Below are positions 1 to 12,103 of a stretch of 64,000 bases of DNA, piece after piece. The notes beneath the pieces were generated by a model. That model made no database searches. It was not told where the DNA came from and saw nothing but the letters and a program-made list of their open reading frames with translations. This DNA is from Pachypanchax playfairii (Eukaryota; Chordata; Actinopteri; Cyprinodontiformes; Aplocheilidae): the NCBI GenBank assembly GCA_006937955.1, contig SSNP01000085.1, positions 2,064,599 to 2,128,598 of the forward strand. The letters run 5' to 3'. Within the stretch, counting starts at the first letter, position 1, and the number at the start of each line of letters is the position of its first letter. The position numbers were made by a program, and so were the translations under genes.

Positions 1-65
1 TGATCAGATAAATGATCACAAATCAGGCTCCAGATGTTACTATAAGCAAACACTAATCAGGTTAC

Positions 66-1326
66 CTTTCAGCCCTATTTTGTTCTTTTCCATTGATTCT
101 TTGGCATCTGGAGGAATCACCCACTTGCCACCAGGTCCTTGAATAGCTGTAACGTTCCTTTCCTCCCACTTAATAGGAGCCTAGTTTAAAAACAAACCCA
201 GCTTAAGTGTTATATTGCTCTGTTTTACATAGAAATAATTATTAAACATGACTTGTGTTTCTCATAACTGTCACATCAAAACTCACTTTAGCTGCTTCGA
301 ATATCTTCATGACAGCAGCAGAGATCTCTGGACCGATTCCATCGCCGGGGATTAAAGTGACAGTTTTCATCTGCGAGGCCAAATAAATAAATAAATAACA
401 AGAAAAATACAAAGGCTGGTGAAGAACTGGCTTCTGCCATGAAAAATCAGAAGAAAAATAACTGGTTTAAATACCCCTCGGATGAAACTCCTGGAGTGCA
501 GAGTTTCATTCTTCAAGGTGCCGACGGCCCACAACACCTGCCAATCACAAAACACCATGTTACAAAATAAAAGACGACACTTTATCAGCGTGATGTGATC
601 TTTCTAGGAATTGTTTTGCATGCAGAGTTTGAAAACAGCATTTCCCCTTAAACTCCAACCAAACAGAAAGCCCCCTCCACCTGCACTGTTAGATCAAACC
701 TGAATCCCAGAATGCAACTGTTCTGATGCAGCTACTGCAATGATGGGTGGAGCAATAGAAACCCAAATATGGGGCCCAATCAAGGGGCCCCAACAGAGGG
801 AACTGAGTTCTGTGATAAGGGAAAGACAAGACACCCATTTTCAAATTACACCACAGAGATAAATTAAACCGTTTCCTCTTTTGCCTGTGTGTAGCAGGGA
901 CAGTCAACATGTTAACGGTCATGTATGTTGAACTTACTTCCTGTGGTTTGTCCCTGCCTCTGACGGAAAAACCCAACTTTGTCAGCAGATTAATAATCTG
1001 TAGGTGATAGAAATGTTTTGCTGAAGCTCAAAATGTTCAGCTCCAGCAAAATGAGCAACAATGGAGATAAAACACGTAGTTAGCTTAGTGGCTAATTCAT
1101 ATGTAATAAAGTCATGTTACTATAGCAACAAATAAAAGTAGTTGGTGTGACCGCGGTTTCAGTAGCAAAGTCAGAAGGCTATACGTTTATGTCCTGTGTG
1201 CGTGTGTGTGTGTGTGGGGGGGGGGTCGTCAGCTATATATTTTACAGAACATACCAAACCGCTGGTGCCATGTAGACGATACATTTAAACCGAACTTACC
1301 GCCGACCTCCAAGCCTTCCCCGCCAT
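66..1326 (-). CDS. idh3a: isocitrate dehydrogenase [NAD] subunit alpha, N-terminal exons (partial)
   Basis: Mitochondrial NAD-dependent isocitrate dehydrogenase catalytic subunit (TCA cycle, isocitrate to 2-oxoglutarate). Four minus-strand exons are visible: exon 1 1300-1326 (MAGKAWRSA), exon 2 938-997, exon 3 287-370 and exon 4 66-180; the gene continues beyond position 1. Exons 3 and 4 are unmistakable: TVTLIPGDGIGPEIS nucleotide/substrate-binding start, then WEERNVTAIQGPGGKW. All junctions are GT-AG; exons 1-3 end in phase 0 and exon 4 ends one base into a codon. Exons 1-2 give a basic, acid-poor leader (9 + 20 residues) fitting a mitochondrial presequence; exon 2 is the least certain because presequences are not conserved. 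The ATG at 1324-1326 opens the exon that begins MAG, as in other vertebrate IDH3A proteins. It lies tail-to-head upstream of lrrc61 on the same strand, probably an independent unit. Confidence 0.93.
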
Positions 1327-2926
1327 CCTCAGATAGCCAAGGTCGAGAAGATACTGCACTTGTTATCCTGAGAGCGGACTTCCGTTTTTCAAAATAAACG
1401 TCCGAATTCAACATCTAGCTATCAAATAAAACTATTTTATCTTATAAACACCTGAATAATGTGTAATGTTTTGATTTTGTTTTTTGAGCCCACAGGAGTT
1501 TATTTATTCTCACACTTTTCAAAATAACACCAAGCTTGAAAATAACAACTTTTAATTTGATAAACAAGATCAACAATGGATGTTTAATTCTCTAAATAAG
1601 GTTGTATTATTTAAAAACACAAAGGAAAATTTTACTCATTTATATTGCCCTACCCCTTCTAAACCAGGGCATATAAGACTGAATCAGCCATTTTCCATCA
1701 CTCATAATAATTACATTTAAAAAGAGCCACAAAATTACTTTGATCCCTAAAATGAAGATAACAGTTTATACAATAAGTCACCCACCTATAGTTGAAGAAT
1801 GAAGTTCCACCTTTATGTTTATAAATATCAGATTGTTTTTCATGCTGCTGAAGATAAACACCAGCCTCCACCGGGATCCTGCAGGAACAAGCTGTTATAA
1901 AACTGGTTGATGGATGCAGTTTATTAATTATATGTGGTAGTTGGTCTGACAAAACAAAACTAGTTTTGGGGATTCCAGCATTCAGATGAACATATCTTCT
2001 TTAAATGTATTCAGATTTCTATGTGTTAGACATCCTTGGAGAGCTTAGACACATTCAGAATCTGTTAACTAAAAAAAGACTCTCGAGAGATTTGTTCTTG
2101 GTTTTCTCACGGCCGGTCACAAATGTCCAGAACGTTTATGTTGTTAAAGTGTCTAAGGTTAGGTCTTTAATCAGAAGCAAATTTTGATACCTTAAATTGT
2201 TGATAAACTTTCCAACAGTTTCATTTATTTGCGTCTTTAATGTCATTTTGGGACATTATTTCTAGTTCTCAGTCATGACCAGCAGGTGGCGCCAAATGAC
2301 AACATGCTACATGCTCACTGCCAGGATTTAACATCATTCTGATAAAGTCAGGAAATCCTTAACAAAACCCGTGATTTATAAAAAGAATACTAAGTGTGTG
2401 ATTTGTGTGAAATACAACAAACTTTAAAAAAGAAAATGTAAGAATTAAACTCGACTTTTACAGGTTTACAAAGGCTGTATTTTGTTTGCACACATGAAAC
2501 ACTTTATGGTAGAAAACAGCCAACACAATCATTCAGTCACTTTTTAGGCAAAAAACACAAATTACAAGAGAAGCATACAGCATGAGATACACTGACTCTG
2601 AGCCAGTCAGCAATGGAAACTAAACATTTAGAAAAATATTTAAAGCAGCAACGCTGGAAGGAAAATAGCAGGTTACAGCATTTAAAATGCACACTGTGCA
2701 AGTTCAGCCATCTTTCAGCCAGTCTGACGGGAATCAGAAAAGGGTTTCAAGCCTCCCACCTGTTCACCCTGATAACCAATGCATAGGCTGCAAACAGTTA
2801 CAGCAAATGTCAGGCAATGCTAGTTATCAAGCATTTGGATAGTTATTAGCATAGTGAATAGAAGCTACCGCATCAAAGCTGCAAAAACAACAAAAACTGC
2901 ACAGGCAGAGTCCCAATCAGCTCAGG
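1327..2926. other. intergenic: idh3a promoter side and lrrc61 3' flank
   Basis: No gene recognised. The right part (about 2460-2926) is probably the lrrc61 3' untranslated region. The sequence is AT-rich and non-repetitive to the eye. A CTCF-like motif lies at 2279-2292. Confidence 0.5.
2279..2292 (+). promoter_or_regulatory. CTCF-like motif
   Basis: CCAGCAGGTGGCGC differs by one base from the common vertebrate CTCF core CCAGCAGGGGGCGC. It lies between idh3a and lrrc61. Binding is inferred from motif only. Confidence 0.45.
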
Positions 2927-5169
2927 TTAGATTGCATATTGCTTTGGCTGCTTTTTCAAGCTCATGGATCTTTCAGTTTGTGAAATCACATGGGTGGCTC
3001 TGTTGTTGAGGAGTCTGCATTCATGAAGAACATCTGCAAAAAAGAAATACAGAAAGACGTTAAGTTACACATGTAGAACAGCTGACTGGTAAAATCAGCT
3101 AATTAAACACAGTGTTTGTGAACCTGTTGATAAAATCTCACCGTTAAATTGTTTATAAGCCTCTTCGATAATGGCGTTGTTGGATCTCTTGATCTCCCAG
3201 TAACTGTCGTCAACCCACGGCTTAAAATCCGAACGTTCTACCAGCTGTCCGTTCTTATAAGAACCAGCTAGTCGTGTAGGAGAACGGGTTCAGAAAAGGC
3301 AAAAAGATCCACGAATCAGCACGAAAGCAACTACAAATGTTGGCTGTATGTATGTGATGCATGATAACATGTTAATAAATAAAATACCTTTAATCGTCTC
3401 ATCAATGTCTTTACACAGCTGGTACAAGTCACTTCCCCGTCCCACGACTCTTTCTCCTATAATTTAAAACACATCAAATAAACAAATAGAACCAGAGCAA
3501 CACTGTTACATATAAACGTCTCGTAAAATAAATCCAAGGATTTCTCACCGTCCAACACTTTGATGTTGGGAAACATCTCAAGCACTGCAGAGCGATACAC
3601 CGAGTTCCTGCAGACTTGTTACAAAATAAAAAAATTAGCTTTTTTCCCATCTGATATAATGTTAAAAACAATTCACTAAAACCTACCTGGGTTACTGTAA
3701 TTATATGTGTTGTCTTTCAGACGAATGTTTTCCAGCTTTTTTAAAGAAACAAGGCAGTGAAGGTTTTCGATACTGTTAAAAAACAAAACAAGTCAGAGAG
3801 GAAACTGTTTTTACTGAGCTCGACTGACTACGAGAAGCAAAATATTGTACAATAAAAGCTGGATCTTTTTTTTAATTGACATTATTTCTTTAAAATACTT
3901 TAAAATAAAACTGGCTGACAAAAACCAAACAAACAAAAAAAGACTTGGATGTTAATCCCAAATTAAAAGCCTCTCAGAAACATCCTGTAGATTTCAGAAA
4001 ATAAACATATCCCAGTTTATTCATCAGTTTCAATAACATACCTGGAAATTATATTACCAGCAAGATTTAGAGTCTGTAAATTTTCACAACTCCGCAGGGG
4101 CTCTGAAGACACAAAAACTGATATATTCAGTTTCTATTTTTCACATATTTGACAACATGGAAATAAAGACTGATAAAAATCTTTCTTGAACCTCACCTAA
4201 ACTGGATATCTTGTTAGCAGACAAATTTAGCACAGAAAGAAGCCGAAGAGTTGCTAAAGGTGCTAAACTTGAAATATTATTCCCAGATAAATCCAGTCGC
4301 TCCAAGTTCATACATTCTCCAATGCATCCCAGGTCGTGTATCCCTAAAAACAACAACCAGCTAAATCAAACACATTCATAAACAACAACCCATCAACATT
4401 AAACACTCATTATTTGATCTTACCGAGACTTCTTAATTTGAGAAACAAGATTGATTCCAGATCAAACTCTCCTGTCCGTGATTTCAGCAGCAGTGCAGTG
4501 ATCTTCTCACAGTCTGCATCTGGAAGACAAACACAGACTCTATCTGTGAGTCAGCACTGGCACAATAAACAGCTGGAAGCCTGAAAACTGACAGATTATC
4601 TGTGGCTTTTGAGGCGGGTCACAGAGGAGCCAGATGTGTGCGCTGATGTGTGATGTTATGGTTTTAACTGCATGAATAACAGCTGTAGTTGTGCTTGAGG
4701 CAGTAATAAACATGATTTTCGTGGTTTCATTAGTTCACCTGAATGCAAACTGTTGAACTAATAGGGTTTGGAATCTTAATAGAAAGTATAATATAGGATG
4801 GGAGGAAGCGGGAGGACTATAAATATCCCACATTTGGGGGTGACGTCAAGTTTCTTCACGGTCAGCTAACAGTAGCGTTAAATGTTGTTAGCTACCTGAA
4901 TGTTAGCAATGAGCGTCGTTCCTATGGCAGCAGCTGTGTGTGGATTCATGAGGATGATTCAGCCGGATGAAAGTGGGTGGGTTGTTTGATAAAATGGCAG
5001 CGGTTCCCCTGTTTTTTTCGCCTCTCTTGTGATGACACACGCACAGGACACGTCCCAACCAACAGGCTGTTAGCTTCGTCTGATCCCAGAAGCGCGAGCC
5101 GCTAACGGTTAGCACAGCAACAAGCTACCATCACAACTTACCCTGCTCTTTCTCTCGCTTCGACTCCAT
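2927..5169 (-). CDS. lrrc61: leucine-rich repeat-containing protein 61
   Basis: Nine minus-strand exons: 5142-5169, 4434-less start given here as 4424-4519, 4197-4343, 4042-4102, 3687-3772, 3549-3614, 3388-3456, 3142-3267 and 2927-3033. They sum to 786 nt (261 aa) with every splice phase consistent. Start MESKREKEQ; then an N-terminal helix (LLLKSRTGEFDLESILFLKL), LRR units such as LERLDLSGNNISSL, LLSVLNLSANKISSL and LQTLNLAGNIISS, an LRR-cap-like stretch (LKDNTYNYSNPVC ... MFPNIKVLDGERV) and a helical C-terminus with QECRLLNNRATHVI-like content (here LHECRLLNNRATHVI). Length and layout match vertebrate LRRC61 (about 259 aa); human LRRC61 coding sequence is intronless as I recall, so this is a multi-exon fish form. 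Function is poorly known; LRRs suggest protein binding. It is divergent from cib2 across about 1.8 kb. Confidence 0.9.
4841..4848 (+). promoter_or_regulatory. perfect CRE palindrome
   Basis: TGACGTCA, the full cAMP-response element, in lrrc61 intron 1. A TATAAATA string lies about 20 bases to its left. Could mark an internal promoter or enhancer; not supported by anything else visible. Confidence 0.35.
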
Positions 5170-6979
5170 CACGGACAAGTTTTCTCATTAAAAAGCAGCT
5201 AAATAGTGAAAATTTAGGCGGTGTAAAGAAATGTAGCGGTTATGTATGAGGTGTGAAATTATAATCTATCCAGGGGGGCGGTAGGGACCAGCTCATTGTA
5301 CCAGCGGTGCAGGTGGATTAGAGACGGACATGAAGCTCCGCAGCACAGCGGGGGGAGGGATGGAGGGGAGCCTGGAACAGCCAGTCTGTTTGGGTTTACT
5401 TCAGGTGCAACAGGTTTTCAGTTATTTTTGTTTTCTTTTATATTTTGCTTTAATCAGATATGTCTGAATTAAATATGTTACACAATAATAATAAAGGGAG
5501 GCATGTTTTAAAAGCTAAATGTGGCCTGAACCACCTCAGCTGACTCCTTTTGATGAGGAGGAGCAGCAGCTCAACTTCAAGCTCCTCCCGGATGATGGAA
5601 ATGGAGCTCCTCCTCATCAAAACGAGTCTGCTGAGGTGGTTCGGGCTTCTGATCCAGATGCCTCCTGGTCTCCCCCCCAGTGGAGGTTTTCTTGTCTTAG
5701 CACGTCTTACTGGGAGGAAACCGCCTGGCAGACCCAGAATTCACTGGATAGAATATATAATCGTCTTTGGTCGGAGAACGTCTTGAGATCCCCCAGGAGA
5801 AGCCGGAGAGTGTGGGGTTGAGGGATGTCTGGGTTTCCCCTCTGAACCTGTTGCCCCTGCAGCCCAACTAGGACAAGAGGAAGAAGATGGATCTATTACT
5901 GAACATAAGAGTTACTTTATTTAATTAACAGATTTGGATATATCAAAAAGGTTTTATTTTACTATTTGCTTGTCAGCTGATAATATTAAAATGAGGAGTA
6001 TAGATGATCTTTTCACTGCCTACTTATGCAAATTGCAGTAATTCCATTTCAAAAAATCAAAATGCAACATAAATAAGAACAACACATATTAGGAGAATTA
6101 GACATGAATAAAGAGCTCCAAAAAAGCTTTTAAAGTTTATTACAAAACCAGTAATTTATGGAAATAGGTCAAATAACATGTAATTTTTTTCATGTAATAT
6201 TTTTAAATGTTTCACAATTTTTAGAATAAAAAACAGTGTAAACAACTAACTAAGGTGTAGTTTTAAAAAGCCGCTGGAGCTTGTGATTACTACCCTTTTT
6301 GTAAATAAATTGATACTTTAAAATAAACTAACAATACATTTACAAAATCTACATCAAGCAGTCGGGAACTAACCCACCAAAGCAGACTGACAGCTGTCAG
6401 TGATGCAGTTAAGATTTATATAGTTCAACACATTATTTGTAAATACTCAGCTGATGTTTTATAGACTGAAACATTGTTTAACTGATCCTGATCTGAGTTT
6501 TTATGGCATCACTTTGATTGGTTCCATCTAATGTGTCAGGCTGTAACTGTTATCACTGTAATTAGAGTTTTATAAGTTTGCAGTTACATCAGCTTCACTG
6601 CCAGCACCTTCTAGTTCCTCTTTATTTATTTACTTGCTGTTGTCTGATTGGTTTATCAGCTCTCCAGTGGAAACGCCACCTGGTTTCTTAAAGAGACGCA
6701 GCTCAGTTTGTTCAGCATCTTCAGGCAGCATGCACTGCTACGGCTCCATGGTCACTGAATACAACTTCTTTTTATATTCTTTAATTTGTTCGATCGGTTT
6801 TTTGCTGTCATGGCAGGCGTCTCCAGGAAAAACTTCAGCTGCAAGCTTTTCTAATTATTTGCAGTAACGCTGACTCTTCCTGCGTGGAAACTCCAGACAC
6901 TATAAATGCCTTTGACTGAGGAAAAGGTTGGGACATTCTTTGTTCTGACTGTGTACAGGCAGCAGATTACTTGATAAAG
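5170..6979. other. divergent intergenic region between lrrc61 and cib2
   Basis: Holds the presumed promoters of lrrc61 (minus) and cib2 (plus). The only recognisable content is a LINE reverse-transcriptase tail at about 5519-5880. The remainder is AT-rich and without a supported feature. Confidence 0.5.
5519..5880 (+). mobile_element. non-LTR retrotransposon (LINE) 3' fragment, degenerate
   Basis: Conceptual translation switches frame but gives the familiar C-terminal tail of a fish LINE reverse transcriptase: LLRWFGLLIQMPPG, then TGRKPPGRPRIHWIEYI, then a frameshifted GLRDVWVSPLNLLPL segment just before the 3' end. Reading frames are broken by shifts and stops, so it is a fossil. Only the last few hundred bases of the element remain. 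Confidence 0.6.
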
Positions 6980-9900
6980 ATGGGCAATAAGCAAACAATC
7001 TTCACCGATGAGCAGCTTGATGCTTACCAGGTATGCACACATGTCTGCTTCCAATGCCTTAGAGGGTGGTAAGAGATTTTGAACCTTTTTTTAAAAATGA
7101 AAATCACTTATAAAGCTCCTTTCTTACTCATATNNNNNNNNNNGGGGGGGGGGGGGGGGGGGTCACCTGACAGCGCGCTGTCTTCTTACACCCCTGAGCA
7201 CGGCTTAGACGGCAAACACAAAGGGACAAATGTAAACCGAGGTGGCTCCCGTTGGGCCATTGGACAACACGTGTGCCAGCGTCTGCGTGTCAGACAACAG
7301 TGGATCATGTTGCTGCGTGTACTCACACACATCATCGTTTGAAGGGAAACCAGACTCCTCAATTATCTTTTTATAGGAACAGTGAGACTAGAAAGTATCT
7401 GATGTGGGTTATTATTAATGTCATACCTCAAATACTTTGTCATTAGAATTCAAAACATAACAGGTTTGTTTGTTTGTTTCACATTTTTTCCCCTCTTTTT
7501 GCAGGACTGCACCTTTTTCACTCGCAAAGAGATTTTGCGGTAAGTCATTTAATCGCTGCATCCTTTTTCAAATGACACTGATTATTGACTTGTAAATTAT
7601 TACAACTTCCCAATGTTTCCTTTGATAACTCTCTGTGCAGAAGATGTTGTCATGTTATGTGAACAAATCTGAAATGCAAATAGAACCAGAAGTGGAACAC
7701 AGATGCACTAAACATAGTCCTTTGAGGATTAGTGTTCGGACTCTGCTGCTATTTATTGCTCAGTGGGTGTTTTATGTGCACGCAGATGTGCCTACATTTG
7801 TTTAAAAACCATTACAGCTCGTTATTAAAGCAATGCTTTATTTGTCCTGAAATGCAATTCAGTCACAAGCAATTGCCTTCGTGCCTTGATTTTGAATTAT
7901 TTTTTTGTTTATTTTATAAATGAATGTACAAAAAATATAAACAGATTAGTTTGATCCCATAAAGAAACTTGTAATTTGGTCATTCTTTAAAGGTTTGTTG
8001 TCTTTCTTTAGTCTCACATGTGCACTCAATAAGGTTCCTGGGTTTGGTATCACTTCCTGCACCACACTGAACATGGACCAGATAAAGCAAAGAGCTCAGA
8101 GAGAAGATTTTAGATGTTAAAGATAAAGACTACTTGACCATCTCCAAGCAGCTTCATGTTCCTGTGACCACAGCTAACAATACTATTAGAAAGTATAAGG
8201 TTCATGGGACTGTAGCTTCCGGGGACATTGGCACAAGAGGAAATACAAGAGATTGATCAGACAGATAGAGCAGAGGGTAAAACAGAGTCAAACAAACCAT
8301 CCGTACGTACTCAAGCTGATCTCTGAGATCAAAGTACATCCCTTTATGATCACATTAGTCTTGTTTTGAAGCATAATTCTTACTTCTACCAGCAAAAAAC
8401 ACAGATTAATTAAACAAATTCCTTGTTGACAAGCCCTAGGTTACTGGTCAGAGATAGTTGTATTACTTTAGTTTAATGGGGTTAGGTACCATCTACTTCG
8501 AGTATTTCTTTATCTACTTACGTGTGTGTATATATACAAATATCTGTAATGATATTTTATTTCACTTCCTCCTCTGTCTGCTCCTGAATATTTTGACTCA
8601 CACATCTTAGTCTCATTTACTTTTCACTTCTTCCTCTGAATGCATGTGGTGTTAAATGTTTATCACATACTGTTGTACTGAACTGAAGTTTCAGCAAATA
8701 AAATCAGCAGATAGAAATTATAGTTGCACAATGCGTGCATTCAAGTGAAAAGTTTGTAGATTGAAAATCCAGAAGGTTCTGTTGTTTGAAGGTCATGGAT
8801 TGGTAAACCTTTGACTTCAGTGTTACTGGGTCTAAGTTCACCGTTCTACCTCTTTCAAAGAACTTTTTACTCTCGCTGCTCTCTTCCTCTCACTGATCTA
8901 AATCCTGACATTTAAAAACAACCAGTATTTCATTTGAATGACCTGCTGTTGTTTCAGCATCTGTAGCCAGATGTTACAGAAGCTAGAAGAATGCGACTTA
9001 AATGAAATCTAGAGCAGAGCCCATAAAAACGTTGTGCACTTTTTCACCTTAAAATACTCGTAGGAACTATTGAGCTCTCAATCTGGAGTGACTGAACTCT
9101 CATTTCCCAGTAAAAATTATCTTTTTAGGGTTAAAGGTGGTAAAGAGGATTTTGCCCCAAATGAGAAGCTCAACAGTTGTTTGCCAAATTTTTCGAGTAG
9201 TGCGCCTGCATTGTAGCCCTCCCCTCCCTTCTTCCAACACCAGAAACACCTCCATTAAAAAAATTGTGAAGAAATCCCCCTTGTTTGTTTACTATTGGCA
9301 TCGCTGGAGTTTCTTCTGGAACTACTACAACTTTGTTTCTTCGAATATGTCATACTCTTAGCAGTACAAGTGTGATTGACAATCCAGTAGCCAATAGATA
9401 ACAAAACGGGTTTGTTATCTATTGGCTACTTTATTTCAAGCCCCACCTGGTCTATGATTTGTGAATATTTTAACTTTTTCTTTTGGAAACCATAAGTACA
9501 AGACCACTACAAGTTGATAAAATGATTTTAAAGTAAATTTGACATCTAAATTTGCTACAAAATCTGCTTTACCACCTTTAGCAAACAGTAAAATAAGTTG
9601 TTTTTAGTTTCTCCTTTGAGACCAGAGCCCTGGATCTTCATGTGCCCTCAGTCAAGAAACAAAAGGAGGAAAATAACTTTACATTCCACACACAATTGCC
9701 ATTGTTCACAGAGAAATGCAATATTTAAATAGGTCATTTCATGCAAATTTCAGGACTTTGTAGTTATTTCTTTAGTATTAACTGGTAATATGAATCATTT
9801 TATATCTATAAAACGTTAGGAAACACTTATTAACAGACCTTTTAATATGTCTGCATCAAAATTCAACTGGTTTCGTCAGGCTTCGTCAGCAGCTCGGTCA

Positions 9901-12103
9901 ATATTCATTTTTCGAATTTGCTAGATTCTGATTGGCTAACAAACTAGCCTATGAGAGCAAGGTATACTGTTTCCTGCCCCGCTGTGCATGGCACCTGTGG
10001 AGCTAAAATATTCAACAGAAACCTCAGAAAAACCGTTTTGAATGGAAGGGCCTCTTTAATGTTGAACAGCCCCAAGCTTTAGTACAGAGGTAACATTTGC
10101 ATACTTTCCCTAAAATGTTCCCCCTGGTGGCCATATTCAACAGACATGCTAAGAATGTTCAGGATTGTACTGCTAAATGATGAATTATTCATTAGCTACG
10201 TTTACATGGGCACATTTAATCGGAATAAACACCCAATCGGATAAAAAAGACGTCATGTAAACATGTCAATCAGAATGTTTTGATCCGATGCAGCCTGAGC
10301 CGAAAGAAATTTACTTCCGATCGAGAGGGGTGGTTTTGTCCGATCTTCATTCGGATAGACGTGCATGTATACACCCATTCGGAAAGAAAGGGTGAAAAAA
10401 GCCCAATGCGCACGCGTACAACTTCAGCGTGACGTCTTTCTGCTTTCGCAGACCCAAGTAGAAAACATAGCGGGAAGTAAACAGAAGTAGTCTGCTGGTG
10501 CAGTCATCCTGCCATCCTGCTCTCCTCTCCTGTGGTGGAGGAGCAGTAGCAATATGTATTCTGCCTCTAGCTTGGTTAATGCGACCAGTAAAAACCCAAA
10601 CATAATGATAATCACCCGCAGAGGGTCCATATTGGGGATAACGTGAGTCAGATCGAGCACACGATGGGGCGGGAAAGACGTGCAGAAAGGACGGAGTTTG
10701 TTTACTTTTTTTTCTTCCCCCGGAAAGACAACTCGCTGTGCGCATGCTCAACTCATTTAACCTGATTGAGTGCTTGGTGCATGTGTACTCATGGCATGAT
10801 CAGATCATTTCAGTTAGTGTCCATGTAAACAGGGATTTGGGAATTCAGATCGACCAAGATTTTAATCAGATTGGGGAAATTTGGCGCATGTAAACGTAGC
10901 TAGTGTTTCTTTTCCAAAAATGGAAAAAAAAAGTTTGTAAGATGTGAAGGAGTCATCCAAATCTGTTTCCATGCTTAATTCCAGATTGCACAGCAGGTAC
11001 CATGAGTTGGCGCCGCATCTCGTACCGATGGACTACACCGAAGAACCTGACTGTAAACTGCCGTTAGCGCTTATAGTCGATATGCCAGAATTAAAGGTAA
11101 AAACGGTAAATCCTAGCTGAAGTTGTGTTTCTAGCAATATTCAGATCTGTTTTTTTAATTCATTTTTATGTTTTATGGCTATACTAATGCTTATCATTAC
11201 ATCGTTAATTTGATTGTTCAACTTTAAAGTTTGAGATTTTTGTAATCAGAAATTTACAATGAGGGGAACATCAGGCAGATCTAAACTAAAAAAAGATGAT
11301 AGAACATTACACAGAAGAGAATACAAACAGAATCGCTGGAAACCAGGAACGCAGTGTATAGAGAAGTAGGCCAAGAGTTAGACTTGACAATGAGTCTGAA
11401 AAAAACAGGGAGAATGAATCCTGGGGCAGGTGATTACTGAATGTGATGCAGGTGAGCTGATGAGCAGCTGATAAACAGGTGTGTGAACATGACAGCAGGG
11501 GAACTGAGGGGAAAATGGCTGGGTGAAAGATACTGAAATGCCTTCTGCAGCAATATATTTAATTTTGCCTTTCAGGAAAATCCATTCCGCAACAGGATAG
11601 TGGAGTCATTCTCAGAGAACGGGATGGGAAACCTGAGCTTCAACGAGTTTGTGGATATGTTCTCAGTGCTCAGTGAAACGGCTCCCAGAGAGCTTAAAGC
11701 AATTTATGCCTTCAAGATATACGGTAATAAAATTTTTTAAAAATAAATACTGAAAAGATTCTCTACTTTTTATTGAACAAAGCTGGTAATAATGACATTT
11801 TCATTCCATCTTAGATTTTAATGTTGATAATTATCTGTGCAAAGAGGACCTCCAGAAGACTCTGAACAAGCTGACGAAGGAGGAGCTGACTCCCGAGGAG
11901 GTCGACCTGGTGTGCGATAAAACCATCGAGGAGGCAGATCTTGATGGAGACAATAAATTGTCTTATTCTGACTTTGAAAATATGATAACGAGAGCTCCAG
12001 ATTTTTTAAGGTAAAAAAGAAAGGTTTATGATTTTAAAGATTTACTGCTGGTTCCTCATGCTGTTTCATTTTTCCATGCAGTACCTTCCATATCCGTATC
12101 TGA
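6980..12103 (+). CDS. cib2: calcium and integrin-binding family member 2
   Basis: Six exons: 6980-7030, 7505-7539, 10985-11096, 11576-11723, 11815-12010 and 12082-12103; 564 nt, 187 aa, the same length as human CIB2. Starts MGNKQTIFTDEQ, giving an N-myristoylation glycine at position 2, and ends in the family tail APDFLSTFHIRI. Two canonical EF-hand loops are visible: residues 116-127 (DFNVDNYLCKED) and 157-168 (DLDGDNKLSYSD). Closest to CIB2 rather than CIB3 by the EF-3 and EF-4 loops and by its place in the IDH3A-CIB2-SH2D7-TBC1D2B block. CIB2 binds calcium/magnesium, integrin tails and, in hair cells, the mechanotransduction channel complex; human mutations cause deafness. Intron 2 (7540-10984) is unusually rich in transposon debris. 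No disruption seen. Confidence 0.94.
7134..7162. other. assembly gap (7134-7143) followed by a 19-base G run
   Basis: Ten Ns are followed directly by 19 consecutive G in cib2 intron 1. The run probably caused the gap; its true length is unknown. Confidence 0.95.
8033..8340 (+). mobile_element. Tc1-like transposon fossil (transposase 5' part)
   Basis: The sequence follows the DNA-binding start of fish Tc1 transposases: ATGGACCAGATAAAGC, then ACCATCTCCAAGCAGCTTC (TISKQLHVP) and AAGGTTCATGGGACTGTAGC (KVHGTVA). Stops and frame shifts abolish the reading frame. No terminal inverted repeats are visible. A second shorter relative lies at 26696-26835. Confidence 0.65.
9386..9430. repeat. perfect 20-bp inverted repeat with 5-base loop
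   Basis: Arm 9387-9405 (GTAGCCAATAGATAACAAA) is exactly complementary to 9411-9429; A9386 pairs with T9430, making 20 bp. The loop is 9406-9410. It sits in cib2 intron 2, about 300 bases left of a MITE. Confidence 0.9.
9729..10055 (+). mobile_element. MITE family B, copy 1 (internally deleted)
   Basis: Flanked by TTAA on both sides (9725-9728 and 10056-10059). It ends in GGGCCTCT on the right and starts with the degenerate ATAGGTCATTTCAT on the left. Internally similar to the copies at 25296, 41806 and 59269, but the middle third is missing (junction near the GCATGGCACC string). Confidence 0.7.
10194..10901. mobile_element. inverted-repeat DNA element (MITE), about 708 bp
   Basis: Begins AGCTACGTTTACATGGGC and ends with the inverted GCGCATGTAAACGTAGCT, so the terminal inverted repeats are about 18 bp with one mismatch. 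No transposase coding is visible inside. It lies in cib2 intron 2, immediately before exon 3. This terminal sequence looks like a common fish non-autonomous family; I do not assign a superfamily. Confidence 0.65.

Noticed and set aside
5142..5169. Apparent frame mismatch between lrrc61 exons 1 and 2
   Set aside because: A first reading of the complement dropped two bases. Recounted, exon 1 is 28 nt (MESKREKEQ plus one base) and fits exon 2 exactly.
10347..10751. Open stretch on the minus strand, 134 codons
   Set aside because: Lies wholly inside an inverted-repeat element (10194-10901), has no recognisable domain and overlaps another open frame; most likely chance.
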